Source: Endozoicomonas sp. G2_2 (GTDB lineage Bacteria; Pseudomonadota; Gammaproteobacteria; Nevskiales; Salinisphaeraceae). Taken from it: DNA of 64,000 nt. The DNA is taken from NCBI RefSeq assembly GCF_017744135.1, contig NZ_JAGHQU010000003.1:248001-312000 (forward strand). Direction: 5' to 3'. Positions within the stretch are counted from its first letter, which is position 1; every line of letters begins with the position of its first letter. Of the stretch, positions 36,352 to 46,055 are shown piece after piece. Below the pieces are notes generated by a model that was not told the origin of the DNA, made no database searches, and saw only the letters and a program-made list of their open reading frames with translations. The position numbers and the translations under genes were made by a program.

Positions 36352-38481
36352 TCAGAACAGCTCCATGAAGATGAGCGGCACGAAGGCGACCAGCAGCAGC
36401 GACGACGCGAGTACCGTGATCGGCAACAGCAGGGCTTCGTGGCGGCGCCAGAAGCTGGGATCGTCGGCGACCTCGGCCTTGGCGGCCTGGATTTCGGCGT
36501 CGCCCACCACCTGACGGGTGAGCAGCTGGTTGAGCGCCACGGGCGGGCTGAGATAGCCCAGCTCGAACGCCACCAGCACGATCATCCAGAAATGCACCGG
36601 ATTGATGCCGTTGTGATAAGCCACCGGCGCCAGCGTGGCGCTCACCAGGATGATGGCGCCATACGGCTCCATGATCATGCCGATGAATACCAGCATGATC
36701 ACCAGAAGGCCCGTGGCGTACCAGATGTTGCCCAGATCCTCGGGGAACAGTTCCATCACGCCCGAGCGTTCCATGACCCCGCCGAACACGATGGACAGCA
36801 CCATCAGCATGAGCAGCGCGCCCAGCAGCATGGATGTATCGGCGGTCGAGGAGCGCAGTGCGTTCCAGAAACCGGCCGGCACGTGATCCGGCGCCTTCGC
36901 CTGGCCGCGGTCGGCCTTGTAGATGGCGTCGTTGTACAGCCGCTTGGCCCGCCAGCGATCGTAGCCGAGCAGGGCGATGAGCATGATCGGCAGAATCACC
37001 GGCGCCGAGAACTCGTTGAAGCTCTGGCCCAGCAGGCGGGTATAGATCAGCACTACCACCACGCCGATAACCACGTAGGGAATCAGCGGGCCGATGGCCT
37101 CGCGCATTTTCGGCAGCGCGGTGTCCGGCGTGGCGATATAGGGCTTGCTCTTGCGGGTGAGGTACACGAAGCCCGTGAAGATGATCGCGGTGAGGGCGAA
37201 CACGTACATGCCCCAGCCGAACAGTTGATCGGTGGTCACCTGCCGGTTGAGTGCGGCGATGATCACCACCATCAGACAGGGATTGAGCACTACGCCCATG
37301 CTGCCGGACATCGCGGTCGACGCCACGGCCAGCTGGCGATAGGCCCCGGCAATACGCAGCTCCTGGTAAATCACCGCACCGATCGCGAGCACGAAGATGC
37401 CCGATGCGCCGGTGTAGGCGGTTGGCCAGGCCGAGGCGAGCACGACGAGGATGACCACGAACTCCGGGCGCATGTCCCAAGAGCGGAACAGGCCGAAGAT
37501 CACCTCGGCGATACGCGTGTGCTTGAGCATCATGCCCACCCACACGTACAGACCGATGCCGGTGTAGAGATCGGCAAAGCGGATCATCTTCGTCAACTGG
37601 ATCGCCGGCCCGGCGACATAGCCTTCGGTGACGAAGAAATAGACGATGCTGACGAGCGCGAGCCAGCAGTACAGCGGCACGCTGAGCGATGCATGAAATA
37701 TCGAGCCGCCCGGCGTGGCGGTTTCCGGAACACGGAAACTGCGATACGTGGCGACGATGGCCAGCGCGATGAAACCGATCAGCCAGAGCAGGTTCAGGCC
37801 GAAATCACCGCCGGAGTCGAGCCGTAGCCAGACGAAGCCACTGACGGCCATGGCGAGGTTGGCCACGATCTGTGCCGCCGAGCTCACCCGATAGTCGAGC
37901 CGTGATTTGGGCGCGCGTAGCCCGATCTGCTCGTTGAGTGCCGTGGCGATGAAGCCGCCGAGCATGATCAAAAGCACCAGAATATAGGCCTGGAATCCCT
38001 GGCCCATCTGGTTGATACGGCCCATACTCAGCTCGAGCGTGCGATAGGCCCGCAGCGTCGAGGTGGCCGTCATTTCACTGTTGTATTCGTAGCGCTCGTA
38101 GCTGGCCCGGCACTGGTCGCGCTGGCTTTCCAGCGAGCGACGCTTGGCCTCCGGATCGGACGGGCCGGCATCGAACAGGCTGTCTGCGTCGGCCGTGCTC
38201 GACTGGCTCTGCTCAAGGCGCGCATCGATGTCCAGGTCCGGGTCGCATGTCGGTTCCGACATGTCGTAGCGGAGCGTGTTGTAGTTTTGCCAGATTTCGC
38301 CGCCCAGGCTCAGGAGCTGCCCGTGGATGAAGGCGCTGGTGCCGAACAGGATGGCGAACAGCAGCAATACCGCAACGGGGAGGGTGATCAGCCAGTTACG
38401 GCCTGCGCTGTATGTCGTGGACATATCGCCGGCGTGCGGGTCGGCGGCTGCCGACCCGCTGGACGTGTTTTCGCTATTCAT
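36352..38481 (-). CDS. TRAP-type permease with fused small and large subunits
   Basis: A 709-residue membrane protein. One N-terminal segment (residues ~30-52) is followed by a ~120-residue periplasmic loop rich in acidic residues and Cys, then a four-segment DctQ-like block, then a DctM-like block with VLNPCLMVVIIAAL, MEPYGAIILVSATLAPVAYHNGI and ELGYLSPPVALNQLL. The YLSPPVALN motif is typical of TRAP large permeases. The start ATG shares its A with the TGA of the TatT-like gene. It presumably transports the ligand of the two downstream receptors. The large N-terminal loop is unusual. Confidence 0.85.
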   Translation of the reverse strand: MNSENTSSGSAAADPHAGDMSTTYSAGRNWLITLPVAVLLLFAILFGTSAFIHGQLLSLGGEIWQNYNTLRYDMSEPTCDPDLDIDARLEQSQSSTADADSLFDAGPSDPEAKRRSLESQRDQCRASYERYEYNSEMTATSTLRAYRTLELSMGRINQMGQGFQAYILVLLIMLGGFIATALNEQIGLRAPKSRLDYRVSSAAQIVANLAMAVSGFVWLRLDSGGDFGLNLLWLIGFIALAIVATYRSFRVPETATPGGSIFHASLSVPLYCWLALVSIVYFFVTEGYVAGPAIQLTKMIRFADLYTGIGLYVWVGMMLKHTRIAEVIFGLFRSWDMRPEFVVILVVLASAWPTAYTGASGIFVLAIGAVIYQELRIAGAYRQLAVASTAMSGSMGVVLNPCLMVVIIAALNRQVTTDQLFGWGMYVFALTAIIFTGFVYLTRKSKPYIATPDTALPKMREAIGPLIPYVVIGVVVVLIYTRLLGQSFNEFSAPVILPIMLIALLGYDRWRAKRLYNDAIYKADRGQAKAPDHVPAGFWNALRSSTADTSMLLGALLMLMVLSIVFGGVMERSGVMELFPEDLGNIWYATGLLVIMLVFIGMIMEPYGAIILVSATLAPVAYHNGINPVHFWMIVLVAFELGYLSPPVALNQLLTRQVVGDAEIQAAKAEVADDPSFWRRHEALLLPITVLASSLLLVAFVPLIFMELF

Positions 38482-39500
38482 CAGTTAAGAAAGCTTCCGG
38501 CGTCGAAGTTGGTGTCGTCGTTCTCGTCTTCGTCGCCCGGGAAGTCACCCAGCGAGAGGAAGGGCGTGCGCTGGCCGGTCTCGCGGGTCCAGATGCGATC
38601 GGACAGATACAGCGCCTGGGCGTAGGCGATCTCCGACAAAAGCACGTAATCCTGGGGTGTATCCCCGGCGTTGTAGATCCTGGCGACCTGGCGGATGCCT
38701 TCCTTCTCACGTGCGTCGTTCGACTGCCCGAAGCCCGCGATCGCATACAGCGTCGCCGGTAGTGCCATGCCCTTGCTTTCGCCGTAATCGGCGGCTTCCT
38801 TGAGCTGAGCCCAGGGATCCTTTCCGTCCGGCGTGGTGCCGGGAACGCTCAGCCATACCACCGCCTGAAGCGCGTTCGGCACGCCCCACCATTTCTCGTT
38901 GTCCATGCATGTCGTGGCGCGGCCGGCCTTGGCAGCCACGTCCTGCGGCACGCCGACACTGCTCGAAGCCTGAATGTCGCTCAGCAGGGCCTGCACCGAG
39001 GTGAGCGTACCCACCATGAATTCGAGCTCCTCGGTATCGCTGCCATACGACGGGCATTCTCCGTCACCGAACTCACCGAACGCATCCACCGTGTCGCGAT
39101 AGACCTGGTAGCGGCGCAGGGCCGTGCGGCGGAACAGACGCTGCGATTCGACGCGCGCATCGCGGGCTTCCTCGGTCTCGCCGTCGCGCAGCGCGCGGGC
39201 GAAACGCAGCTGCTGTTCCTGTGCCTGCGTTTCGGAACAAAGCCCGGCGAGCAGGTTCGTGGTCAGTAGCACTTTCGACGGACGGCCGATCACGCGCTCG
39301 AAGGAGGCGAGCAACTGATGCTGACCCATGCCGGTGCCACAGGCGGACAGGTCCAGGTCGCCGCTGCCCAGCGCGTAGGGCACGACTTCATCCTGGGCAT
39401 AATGGGCGAGTACATGACCGGTCGGCTTGTAGATGAGCCCACAGCCGCTCAGGCCAACCAGGAGCGCTGCCAGTATCGGCAGCGATAGTCTTTTCAGCAT
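38481..39500 (-). CDS. TRAP-associated lipoprotein, TatT-like
   Basis: A 339-residue lipoprotein (lipobox LSGC after a hydrophobic stretch) composed largely of helices. TatT proteins are TPR-like lipoproteins that assemble with TRAP receptors in some bacteria. Several features fit: position at the head of a TRAP-type operon, several Cys (SACG, AGLC, GECPSYG, TTCMDNEK) and the KWWGVPNALQAVVWLSVPG block. Assignment to TatT rests on context and general look. The C-terminus is strongly acidic. The ATG at 39500 follows AAGGAGGA. First gene of the operon. Confidence 0.6.
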   Translation of the reverse strand: MLKRLSLPILAALLVGLSGCGLIYKPTGHVLAHYAQDEVVPYALGSGDLDLSACGTGMGQHQLLASFERVIGRPSKVLLTTNLLAGLCSETQAQEQQLRFARALRDGETEEARDARVESQRLFRRTALRRYQVYRDTVDAFGEFGDGECPSYGSDTEELEFMVGTLTSVQALLSDIQASSSVGVPQDVAAKAGRATTCMDNEKWWGVPNALQAVVWLSVPGTTPDGKDPWAQLKEAADYGESKGMALPATLYAIAGFGQSNDAREKEGIRQVARIYNAGDTPQDYVLLSEIAYAQALYLSDRIWTRETGQRTPFLSLGDFPGDEDENDDTNFDAGSFLN

Positions 39501-39862
39501 GGCGTTCTCGTCCTCCTTCGGATTGTTGTAATCGTTCGTTTCCCGCACTGCGCAGCCATGGCTGTGCTTTTATTATGTTGGCGTCGATCTCTCCTGAGCG
39601 TCGTCCGCCGAATGCCGCCGGTCGTGGCCCGGCTTACCCGGCTTTCACCACGATATAGGTCGACAGTTCGGGAAATATATCTTTTACGCGGGACGAAACC
39701 AAGTCTTGGCCACCGCGGCGCGGTCAATGTAACCGACAACGATTTGCCGGATTCAGAAGGCGCGCGTAGCCTACCGCGAGATAACCCGATACAAAAAATT
39801 CCTTCTGCAACAGACATTCACATGGGGCGAACAGCCGGCGCGCGCGACCGTGGAAAACCGCG
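39501..39862. promoter_or_regulatory. Divergent intergenic region, TRAP-like operon / flavoprotein
   Basis: 362 bp without a supported gene; a 102-codon frame across it has no motifs. Promoters of both divergent units must lie here. A less GC-rich stretch runs through about 39640-39820. No operator was recognised. Confidence 0.45.
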
Positions 39863-41062
39863 ATGAACGCGGCTGCGAACTACGACGTCATCGTCCTTGG
39901 CGGCGGCGCTGCGGGATTGATGTGCGCGGCGGTGGCCGCGTCACGGGGCCGGCGCACCGTGGTCCTCGAGGGCAGCAAACGCTGCGGCAAGAAGATTCTC
40001 ATGTCCGGTGGGGGGCGGTGCAATTTCACCAACGTCTACAGCACGCCGGAAAATTTTCTGTCGGCGAATCCGCACTTCTGCAAGTCGGCGCTGGCGCGCT
40101 ACACGCCGGCCGATTTCATCGCGCTGGTGGACGCCCACGATATTGCCTACCACGAGAAGGAGAAGGGTCAGCTGTTCTGCAACAAGTCGTCCAGGCAGAT
40201 CGTGACCATGCTCTTGGACGAATGCGCTGCGGCGGGCGCGCAGATTCATGTGCGTGCCGCGGTCGAAGCCGTCGAGCACGGCGCGGGCGGCTATGTCGTC
40301 GAGACCGACAAAGGCCGCTTTCGCGGGCAATCGCTGGTGGTGGCGACCGGCGGGTTGTCGATACCGAAAATGGGGGCCAGCGGCGTCGGCTATCGCATCG
40401 CGCGACAGTTCGGTTTGCCGGTGCGCGAGACGCGTGCCGCGCTCGTGCCGTTCACTTTTGCGGAAGGCCGGCAGGCGGCATTCGGTGCGCTGTCGGGCGT
40501 CGGCCTCGATGTCGAGGCCGGCTGTAACGACGCACTGTTCGAGGCGGGCATGCTGTTTACCCATCGTGGCCTGAGCGGGCCGGCCATGCTGCAGGTGTCC
40601 TCTTACTGGCAGCCCGGCGATAGCGTCGAAGTGGACTGGTTTGCGGGCGCGGACATAGAGACGTGGCTCGACGAACGCCGGAGCGCGCGACCCGATGCGC
40701 GACTGGCAACAATACTCGCGCAGCGTTTGCCGCGCCGTCTCGCCCAGTGTCTGTGCAACGAACTGGGCGCCGAGGGGCTCGGTAACCCGCGTCTGCGTCA
40801 ACTCGACGACAGCGCCTGCACCACGCTCGCCGATCGGCTGTCGGCCTGGCGGTTCGTGCCCGACGGCACCGAAGGCTACCGCACGGCCGAGGTCACGATC
40901 GGTGGGGTCGATACCGACGCGCTGTCCTCGGCGACCATGGCAGCGCGGGACGTGCCCGGGCTCTACTTCATCGGCGAAGTGGTGGATGTGACCGGCCATC
41001 TCGGCGGCCACAATTTCCAATGGGCCTGGGCCTCCGCGCAGGCCGCCGGCGCCGCGGTCTGA
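39863..41062 (+). CDS. NAD(P)/FAD-dependent oxidoreductase, HI0933/YhiN family
   Basis: A 399-residue flavoprotein. The dinucleotide-binding fold is DVIVLGGGAAGLMCAAVAASRG at the N-terminus, followed by the family signature KKILMSGGGRCNFTN and a C-terminal LYFIGEVVDVTGHLGGHNFQWAWASAQAAG. Members are widespread but their reaction is not established. Starts at ATG 39863 after GGAAAAC. Monocistronic, with mltB 112 bp downstream. Confidence 0.92.
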   Translation: MNAAANYDVIVLGGGAAGLMCAAVAASRGRRTVVLEGSKRCGKKILMSGGGRCNFTNVYSTPENFLSANPHFCKSALARYTPADFIALVDAHDIAYHEKEKGQLFCNKSSRQIVTMLLDECAAAGAQIHVRAAVEAVEHGAGGYVVETDKGRFRGQSLVVATGGLSIPKMGASGVGYRIARQFGLPVRETRAALVPFTFAEGRQAAFGALSGVGLDVEAGCNDALFEAGMLFTHRGLSGPAMLQVSSYWQPGDSVEVDWFAGADIETWLDERRSARPDARLATILAQRLPRRLAQCLCNELGAEGLGNPRLRQLDDSACTTLADRLSAWRFVPDGTEGYRTAEVTIGGVDTDALSSATMAARDVPGLYFIGEVVDVTGHLGGHNFQWAWASAQAAGAAV

Positions 41063-41174
41063 AACGCCTCATATCGTCGCTGCGGGCATGGCGCGGTCGT
41101 GGCCGTTAATGACGATTGAATCCGCGCGCGGCTTGCCGGACACTGGCAACGCCCGCCCGATCAGACGCTCGACC

Positions 41175-42494
41175 ATGCCGATTCAGCCCCGTCATCTTCT
41201 CGTGCCCGTGTTTTGTCTCACGGTGGCCGCATGCGCGTCCGAGCCCGTGGCGAGCGCGACATCGCAGAGCACGCCCACGAATACGGCGAACACGCCAGCC
41301 GCGACGACATCCGCGTCCGAGATGCGCATGTCAGCGCCGCCGGCCGCTGCGAGTACGGTTCGCGATAGCAACGGCTTCGATGCCTGGGTCAGCTCGTTTC
41401 GTCAGCGGGCAAGCGCGCGTGGCGTGTCGCGGCAGGTGCTCGACGAAGCCTTCGATCGCGCGACTTTCCAGCCGCGCATCATCGAGCTGGATCGTCGCCA
41501 GCCCGAATTCACCCGCGCGATCTGGGGTTATCTCGACAGTGCCGTATCGGACACGCGCGTGCGGCAGGGCCGGGACAAACTGGCCACCCACGATGCGATC
41601 GGTCGCGAAGTCGAGCGGCATTATGGTGTGCCGCGCACCATCATCGGCGCCATCTGGGGCGTGGAAAGCAACTACGGCGGCAATTTCGGCAGCTACGAAA
41701 CCATCGACGCGTTGGCCACACTGGGCTACGACGGTCGGCGCACGCGATTTGCCGAAGAGCAACTTTATGCCGCGCTCGAGATCCTGGCCAACGGCGATAT
41801 CGACCGCGATCGCATGCGCGGCTCCTGGGCCGGCGCCATGGGCCATACCCAGTTCATTCCCACCAGCTTCAACGCCTACGCGGTGGACGAGGATGGCGAC
41901 GGCCGGCGCGATATCTGGAACAGCATCGCCGATGTCATGGGATCCACCGCCAATTACCTGAAATCCAACGGCTGGCAGCGCGGGTCCACCTGGGGGCGCG
42001 AGGTCGTGTTGCCGCCTAACTTCGACTATGCACGGGCCGAGCTCGATACCCGTCGCTCGACCGAAGCATGGCGCGCGGCCGGCGTGCGCGCTGTCGATAC
42101 GCGTGGCCTGCCGGCGTTCGAGTCGGCGTCGATCATCGCGCCCGCCGGCGACCACGGACCGGCGTTCATGGTCGGCCCCAATTTCCGCACCATTTTGCGT
42201 TACAACAACGCCACCAGCTATGCGCTGGCGGTGGGCCTGCTTTCCGATCGGCTGGCCGGCCAGCCGGGCGTGCAGGGCGACTGGCCACGCACGCTCGCGA
42301 GCCTGTCACGCACCGAGATCCGTGAGATGCAGCGTCTTTTGAACCGGCTCGGCCACGGCACGGGCACGCCGGACGGCATTATGGGCCCGAACACCCGGGC
42401 CGGGCTGCGCGCGTTCCAGCGCGCCAACGGCATGATCGCCGACGGCTACCCCACCCACGAACTGCTCCGCCGGATCCGCGCCGCGGCCGGTTGA
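41175..42494 (+). CDS. mltB: Membrane-bound lytic murein transglycosylase B with peptidoglycan-binding domain
   Basis: A 439-residue lipoprotein (lipobox VAAC) cleaving peptidoglycan in the periplasm. A Thr/Ala/Ser-rich linker follows the lipobox. The catalytic domain (~residues 70-330) has the active Glu in WGVESNYGGNFG and the family block GSWAGAMGHTQFIPTSFNAYA plus DGDGRRDIW. A C-terminal type-1 peptidoglycan-binding domain contains MQRLLNRLGHGTGTPDGIMGP and TRAGLRAFQ. The ATG at 41175 places the signal first; upstream frame extension looks non-coding. Confidence 0.95.
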   Translation: MPIQPRHLLVPVFCLTVAACASEPVASATSQSTPTNTANTPAATTSASEMRMSAPPAAASTVRDSNGFDAWVSSFRQRASARGVSRQVLDEAFDRATFQPRIIELDRRQPEFTRAIWGYLDSAVSDTRVRQGRDKLATHDAIGREVERHYGVPRTIIGAIWGVESNYGGNFGSYETIDALATLGYDGRRTRFAEEQLYAALEILANGDIDRDRMRGSWAGAMGHTQFIPTSFNAYAVDEDGDGRRDIWNSIADVMGSTANYLKSNGWQRGSTWGREVVLPPNFDYARAELDTRRSTEAWRAAGVRAVDTRGLPAFESASIIAPAGDHGPAFMVGPNFRTILRYNNATSYALAVGLLSDRLAGQPGVQGDWPRTLASLSRTEIREMQRLLNRLGHGTGTPDGIMGPNTRAGLRAFQRANGMIADGYPTHELLRRIRAAAG

Positions 42495-42502
42495 TGGCGA
42501 TG

Positions 42503-42523
42503 CGCCGGGCGCGCGGCCCGGCG
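42503..42523. terminator. Hairpin between convergent mltB and aldo/keto reductase
   Basis: 7-bp stem CGCCGGG / CCCGGCG with a 7-base loop between two convergent stops. No T-run. Confidence 0.45.
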
Positions 42524-42549
42524 TTCGTCGGTCCGGTCCCGAGGCCGTC

Positions 42550-43533
42550 CTAGTTGTGCCCGGCGATCGGGTGGGGCGCGTAGGGCGCTTCCAGTTTCTC
42601 CTTTTCGTCGGCGGTCAGTTGGATATCGATCGCTTCGATCGCCTGGTCGAGATGATGCGCCTTGCTGGCACCGACAATAGGCGCCGTGACCCTCGGGTTG
42701 GATGCCACCCAGGCCAGCGCGACCTGTGCCATGGCCGCGCCGCGGGCGTTCGCGACCTCGCGCAGCGCCTCGATCACCGGGGTATCGATCTCGCCGCCGA
42801 GCTGCCACTTGCGGGTGTTTTCGTCGGTCTTTGCACGGGTGCTCTCGCCGCCTTCGCCCTGGGTGGTCTTGCCAGCGAGCACACCGCGGGCGAGCGGGCT
42901 CCAGGGAATCACGCCCACGCCCTGATCGGCGCATAGCGGCAGCATTTCACGCTCTTCCTCGCGATAGACGAGGTTATACATGGGCTGCATGGTCACGAAC
43001 GGCGTCCAGCCATTGCGCTCGGCAACCCGCTGGGCCTTGGCGAACTGCCAGGCATACATGGAGGACGCGCCGATATACCGCGCCTTGCCGGCTTTGATCA
43101 CATCGTGCAGCGCTTCCATGGTTTCTTCGATGGGCGTGTCGTAGTCCCAGCGATGGATCTGATAGAGATCGACATGATCGGTGCCGAGCCGCTCCAGCGA
43201 GCCGTCGATGGCGGACATGATGTGCTTGCGCGACAGACCGCGATCGTTGGGCCCGTCGCCCATCGGCATGAAGACCTTGGTGGCGAGCACAAAGTCGTCG
43301 CGCCTGGCGTACTCGGTCAGCGCCTTGCCCACCACCCGCTCGGATTCGCCCCGCGAATACATGTCGGCGGTGTCGAAGAAATTGATGCCGGCGTCCAGTG
43401 CCTGCTTGAGGAACGGGCGACTGGCCTGTTCATCGAGGACCCATTCGCGCCACGCGGGCGTGCCGTAGGTCATGGTGCCGAGGCATAGCGGTGAGACTTT
43501 CGTGCCGGTTCGGCCGAGGCGTTTGTACTGCAT
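42550..43533 (-). CDS. Aldo/keto reductase (YajO-like)
   Basis: A 327-residue NADP(H)-dependent reductase. Catalytic residues are Asp and Tyr in FDTADMYSRGESE, Lys in LATKVFMPMGDGPNDRGLSRKHI and His in YQIHRWDYDTPIEETMEAL. This pattern matches the YajO subgroup. The ATG at 43533 gives the family N-terminus MQYKRLGRTGTKVSPLCLG; METAM 12 bases earlier is possible. Substrate unknown. Divergent from the ExoD-like gene across 139 bp. Confidence 0.92.
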   Translation of the reverse strand: MQYKRLGRTGTKVSPLCLGTMTYGTPAWREWVLDEQASRPFLKQALDAGINFFDTADMYSRGESERVVGKALTEYARRDDFVLATKVFMPMGDGPNDRGLSRKHIMSAIDGSLERLGTDHVDLYQIHRWDYDTPIEETMEALHDVIKAGKARYIGASSMYAWQFAKAQRVAERNGWTPFVTMQPMYNLVYREEEREMLPLCADQGVGVIPWSPLARGVLAGKTTQGEGGESTRAKTDENTRKWQLGGEIDTPVIEALREVANARGAAMAQVALAWVASNPRVTAPIVGASKAHHLDQAIEAIDIQLTADEKEKLEAPYAPHPIAGHN

Positions 43534-43672
43534 GGCGGTTTCCATCCGGAAATATGTGCCCCATACAATAAACGACGTGTGCAACGCATGCTGTGAACGC
43601 GGGCCTCGAGCAGGGAACATCGCCCGCCCATGCTAGTCTGACGCCCATTCAGACCTTGCAAAGAAGCCCCGC

Positions 43673-44263
43673 ATGGGCGAAGCCACGACACTCACCGCGC
43701 TGCTCGAATCGCTGGATTCGACGCCGAGCGACGCGGGCGCCAGCGATCGTCTGTCGATCGGCGAGATTCTCACCGTCATCGGCGAGCGCGGCTACGGGCC
43801 GCTGGTGCTCATGTTTGCGCTGATCGCGGCGCTGCCGACCGGTGCAGTGCCCGGCATTCCGAGCGTGTGCGGTATCTCGATCGCGCTGGTGTCCACACAG
43901 CTCGTGTTCGGAAAAGACTACCCCTGGCTGCCGGCCAAACTGCGTGAGCTGTCGATCGAACGCCACCGCTACAAGCAGGTCTCGCGACGCCTGATCCCCT
44001 GGACGCGGCGTCTCGACCGGCTGGTGCGTCCGCGCCTGCATATACTGGTCGAGGGCGCATCCACGCGCCTGATCGGCGTCGCCTGCGTCGCGCTCGGCGC
44101 CTGCATGATTCCGCTCGAGATCATTCCCTTCGCGGCGGCCGCGCCCGCGTTTGCCATTGCGCTCATGGGCCTGGGCCTGACCGGCCGCGACGGCTTCTGG
44201 GTACTCGCGGGGCTCTTGCCCGCAGGCCTGGCGGGCTATTTCGTGTTCACCCTCATCAACTAG
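43673..44263 (+). CDS. exoD: ExoD family membrane protein
   Basis: A 196-residue inner-membrane protein of the ExoD family, linked to exopolysaccharide synthesis in rhizobia but of unknown biochemical function. A cytosolic N-terminus (SIGEILTVIGERGYGPLVLMFALIAALPTGAVPGIP) leads into the first of about four membrane segments. RRLIPWTRRLDRLVRPRL is the typical cytoplasmic block. Its last 8 bases overlap the convergent nei gene. Confidence 0.9.
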   Translation: MGEATTLTALLESLDSTPSDAGASDRLSIGEILTVIGERGYGPLVLMFALIAALPTGAVPGIPSVCGISIALVSTQLVFGKDYPWLPAKLRELSIERHRYKQVSRRLIPWTRRLDRLVRPRLHILVEGASTRLIGVACVALGACMIPLEIIPFAAAAPAFAIALMGLGLTGRDGFWVLAGLLPAGLAGYFVFTLIN

Positions 44264-45098
44264 CCGGCTGGCAGCGCGGGCAGCGATAGAGACGGCGGCC
44301 GGCAACGGTGTGCTTTTCGATCGTCGAGCCGCATTCGTAACAGGGCTGGCCGGCGCGCCCGAAGACCATATGTCGGCGGGCACCGAAACGCTTGCCCTGG
44401 GCTTTCAGGCGTTCGGCGCGCTGCGGATCGTTGGTGATGCCCTTGAGCCGGTAGGCGCGCTCGATCAGCACGCGGATGGCAGTGCTCAGACGTGCGCGTT
44501 CCGGGTCTGACAGCGTGCGTGGCTTGCGTGCCGGGTGCAGGCCCGCCTCGAACAGAATCTCCGAGCGTAGATAATTGCCGATGCCGGCAATGAACTGCTG
44601 GTCCAGCAACAGCCCGCCCAGCGCGCGGCCGGCGAAGCGCTTATCGTCGAGCCGGCGCGCGAGTGCCGCATCGTCGACCGACGTATCATTCAGCGGGTCC
44701 GGGCCGAGCTTCGCGAGATAGGGAACGTCTTCGAGCGCCCCGGGCCTCACCACGCGAATATCCGAAGCGCTATAGAGTCGCGCGGCGCGTTCTGCGCCGA
44801 CGATGGCGAATCGCAGCTGTCGTCGCGTATTCGGTTGGCGATCGGCGCGGCCGATACGCCACTGGCCGTACAGCTGGTTATGGCTGTAGACGCACCACGG
44901 GCCGTCGTTGTCGCTCGCCGCAAAGAACACGAGCACTGCCTTGCCGCGTGCTTCGACTGCGGCAATGGGGCGGCCCGCCAGTGTCGGCTCGAATCGCTTG
45001 TAGCGCTCGAACGCAAAGAAAACCGAATGTGCCGGCCCGTGCCCGACGGCGCGATCGATATCGTCCACCATGCGCTTGATTTCCGGACCTTCGGGCAT
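44256..45098 (-). CDS. nei: Endonuclease VIII (DNA glycosylase/AP lyase)
   Basis: A 280-residue Fpg/Nei family enzyme removing oxidised pyrimidines. The N-terminal catalytic PEGPEIKRM, the central helix-two-turn-helix with QQFIAGIGNYLRSEILFEAGLHP, and a C-terminal zinc finger CYECGSTIEKHTVAGRRLYR ending CPRC are all visible. The Leu/Tyr pattern and SHNQLYGQWRIG favour Nei over Fpg. Divergent from yceI. Confidence 0.94.
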   Translation of the reverse strand: MPEGPEIKRMVDDIDRAVGHGPAHSVFFAFERYKRFEPTLAGRPIAAVEARGKAVLVFFAASDNDGPWCVYSHNQLYGQWRIGRADRQPNTRRQLRFAIVGAERAARLYSASDIRVVRPGALEDVPYLAKLGPDPLNDTSVDDAALARRLDDKRFAGRALGGLLLDQQFIAGIGNYLRSEILFEAGLHPARKPRTLSDPERARLSTAIRVLIERAYRLKGITNDPQRAERLKAQGKRFGARRHMVFGRAGQPCYECGSTIEKHTVAGRRLYRCPRCQPAS

Positions 45099-45267
45099 GC
45101 AGCAGCTCGTTCGACGAATGGAATGAACGGCGGTCTACGCCGGGTTGCGCAAAGCGGATGATGGCGGGTTCGCGAGTCGAGGCCGGTGCAATGCGCGTAA
45201 TCGAAAATACGCTAGACTCGGATGCGTCGCCCGCCATGGGTGGATCAACCGCAAAGGAGTGATTTGG

Positions 45268-45852
45268 ATGCACAAAATATTGCTCGGCCTGGCCTCGGCC
45301 GGCCTTGTCGCCGGCACCGCCAGCGCCGCCGAAACCTACACCATCGACCCGTCCCATACTTATGGCAACTTCGAGATCGGCCACATGGGCTTGTCCACCA
45401 TGCACGGTCGTATCGACGTCACCGGCGGCGAGATCGTGATGGATCGTGACGGCGATACCAGCCGTGTCGAAGTCACGATGGATCCGGCCAGCGTGGATAC
45501 CGGCCATGAAAAACGCGACGAGCATCTGCGCGACAAGGAAGGCTTCTTCGAGGTCGACAAGTATCCGGAGATGCGTTTTGTTTCCAGCCGCGTGACGTTC
45601 GACGGCGACGACGAAGCCACGGTCCAGGGCGAGTTGACCCTGCATGGCGTCACCAAGCCCGTTACGCTCGACGTCGACGATATCGTCTGCATGGTCAATC
45701 CGATGGATGACAAGAAATACACCTGCGGTTTTTCGGCCGAGACCGAGATCAAACGCAGTGACTTCGGCATGGACGCTTTCATTCCGCTGGTGGCGGATGA
45801 AGTCGAGATTCAGATCGAGGCTGAGGCCAACCGGCCGAACGACGCGGCCTGA
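45268..45852 (+). CDS. yceI: YceI family periplasmic lipid-binding-type protein
   Basis: A 194-residue exported protein (signal peptide ending GTASAAE) with the lipocalin-like YceI fold: YTIDPSHTYGNFEIGHMGLSTMHGRI at the N-terminus, SVDTGHEKRDEHLRDKEGFFEVDKYPEMRF in the middle and ELTLHGVTKPVTLDV. The family binds isoprenoid-like ligands and responds to stress. The ATG at 45268 follows AAAGGAGTG. It is monocistronic and has a strong terminator. Confidence 0.95.
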   Translation: MHKILLGLASAGLVAGTASAAETYTIDPSHTYGNFEIGHMGLSTMHGRIDVTGGEIVMDRDGDTSRVEVTMDPASVDTGHEKRDEHLRDKEGFFEVDKYPEMRFVSSRVTFDGDDEATVQGELTLHGVTKPVTLDVDDIVCMVNPMDDKKYTCGFSAETEIKRSDFGMDAFIPLVADEVEIQIEAEANRPNDAA

Positions 45853-45872
45853 TTTCGTAGACAGGTCTTGGA

Positions 45873-45906
45873 GAGCCGGCGGTTCGGAAGAGCTGCCGGC
45901 TTTTTT
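45873..45906 (+). terminator. Rho-independent terminator of yceI
   Basis: Stem AGCCGGC / GCCGGCT followed by TTTTTT, 21 bp after the stop. Confidence 0.9.
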
Positions 45907-46027
45907 GTGTGCGGTAGCTCTGTGTTCATTGGGTTAGAGGCTAACGCTTTGTAGTCGGAGGTCATGAGTGTTTGGGTCAACTGCGCGGGTGAATTTTTAC
46001 TTGGGGTTTCGCGCTGCTGCGCGACTC

Positions 46028-46055
46028 ACTTTCTTTTGCTTGTCCAAAAGAAAGT
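46028..46055 (+). repeat. Conserved 11-bp hairpin, left end of copy 1
   Basis: Perfect stem ACTTTCTTTTG / CAAAAGAAAGT with loop CTTGTC. Identical to the hairpins at 46572-46599 (inverted) and 60020-60047. Confidence 0.85.
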
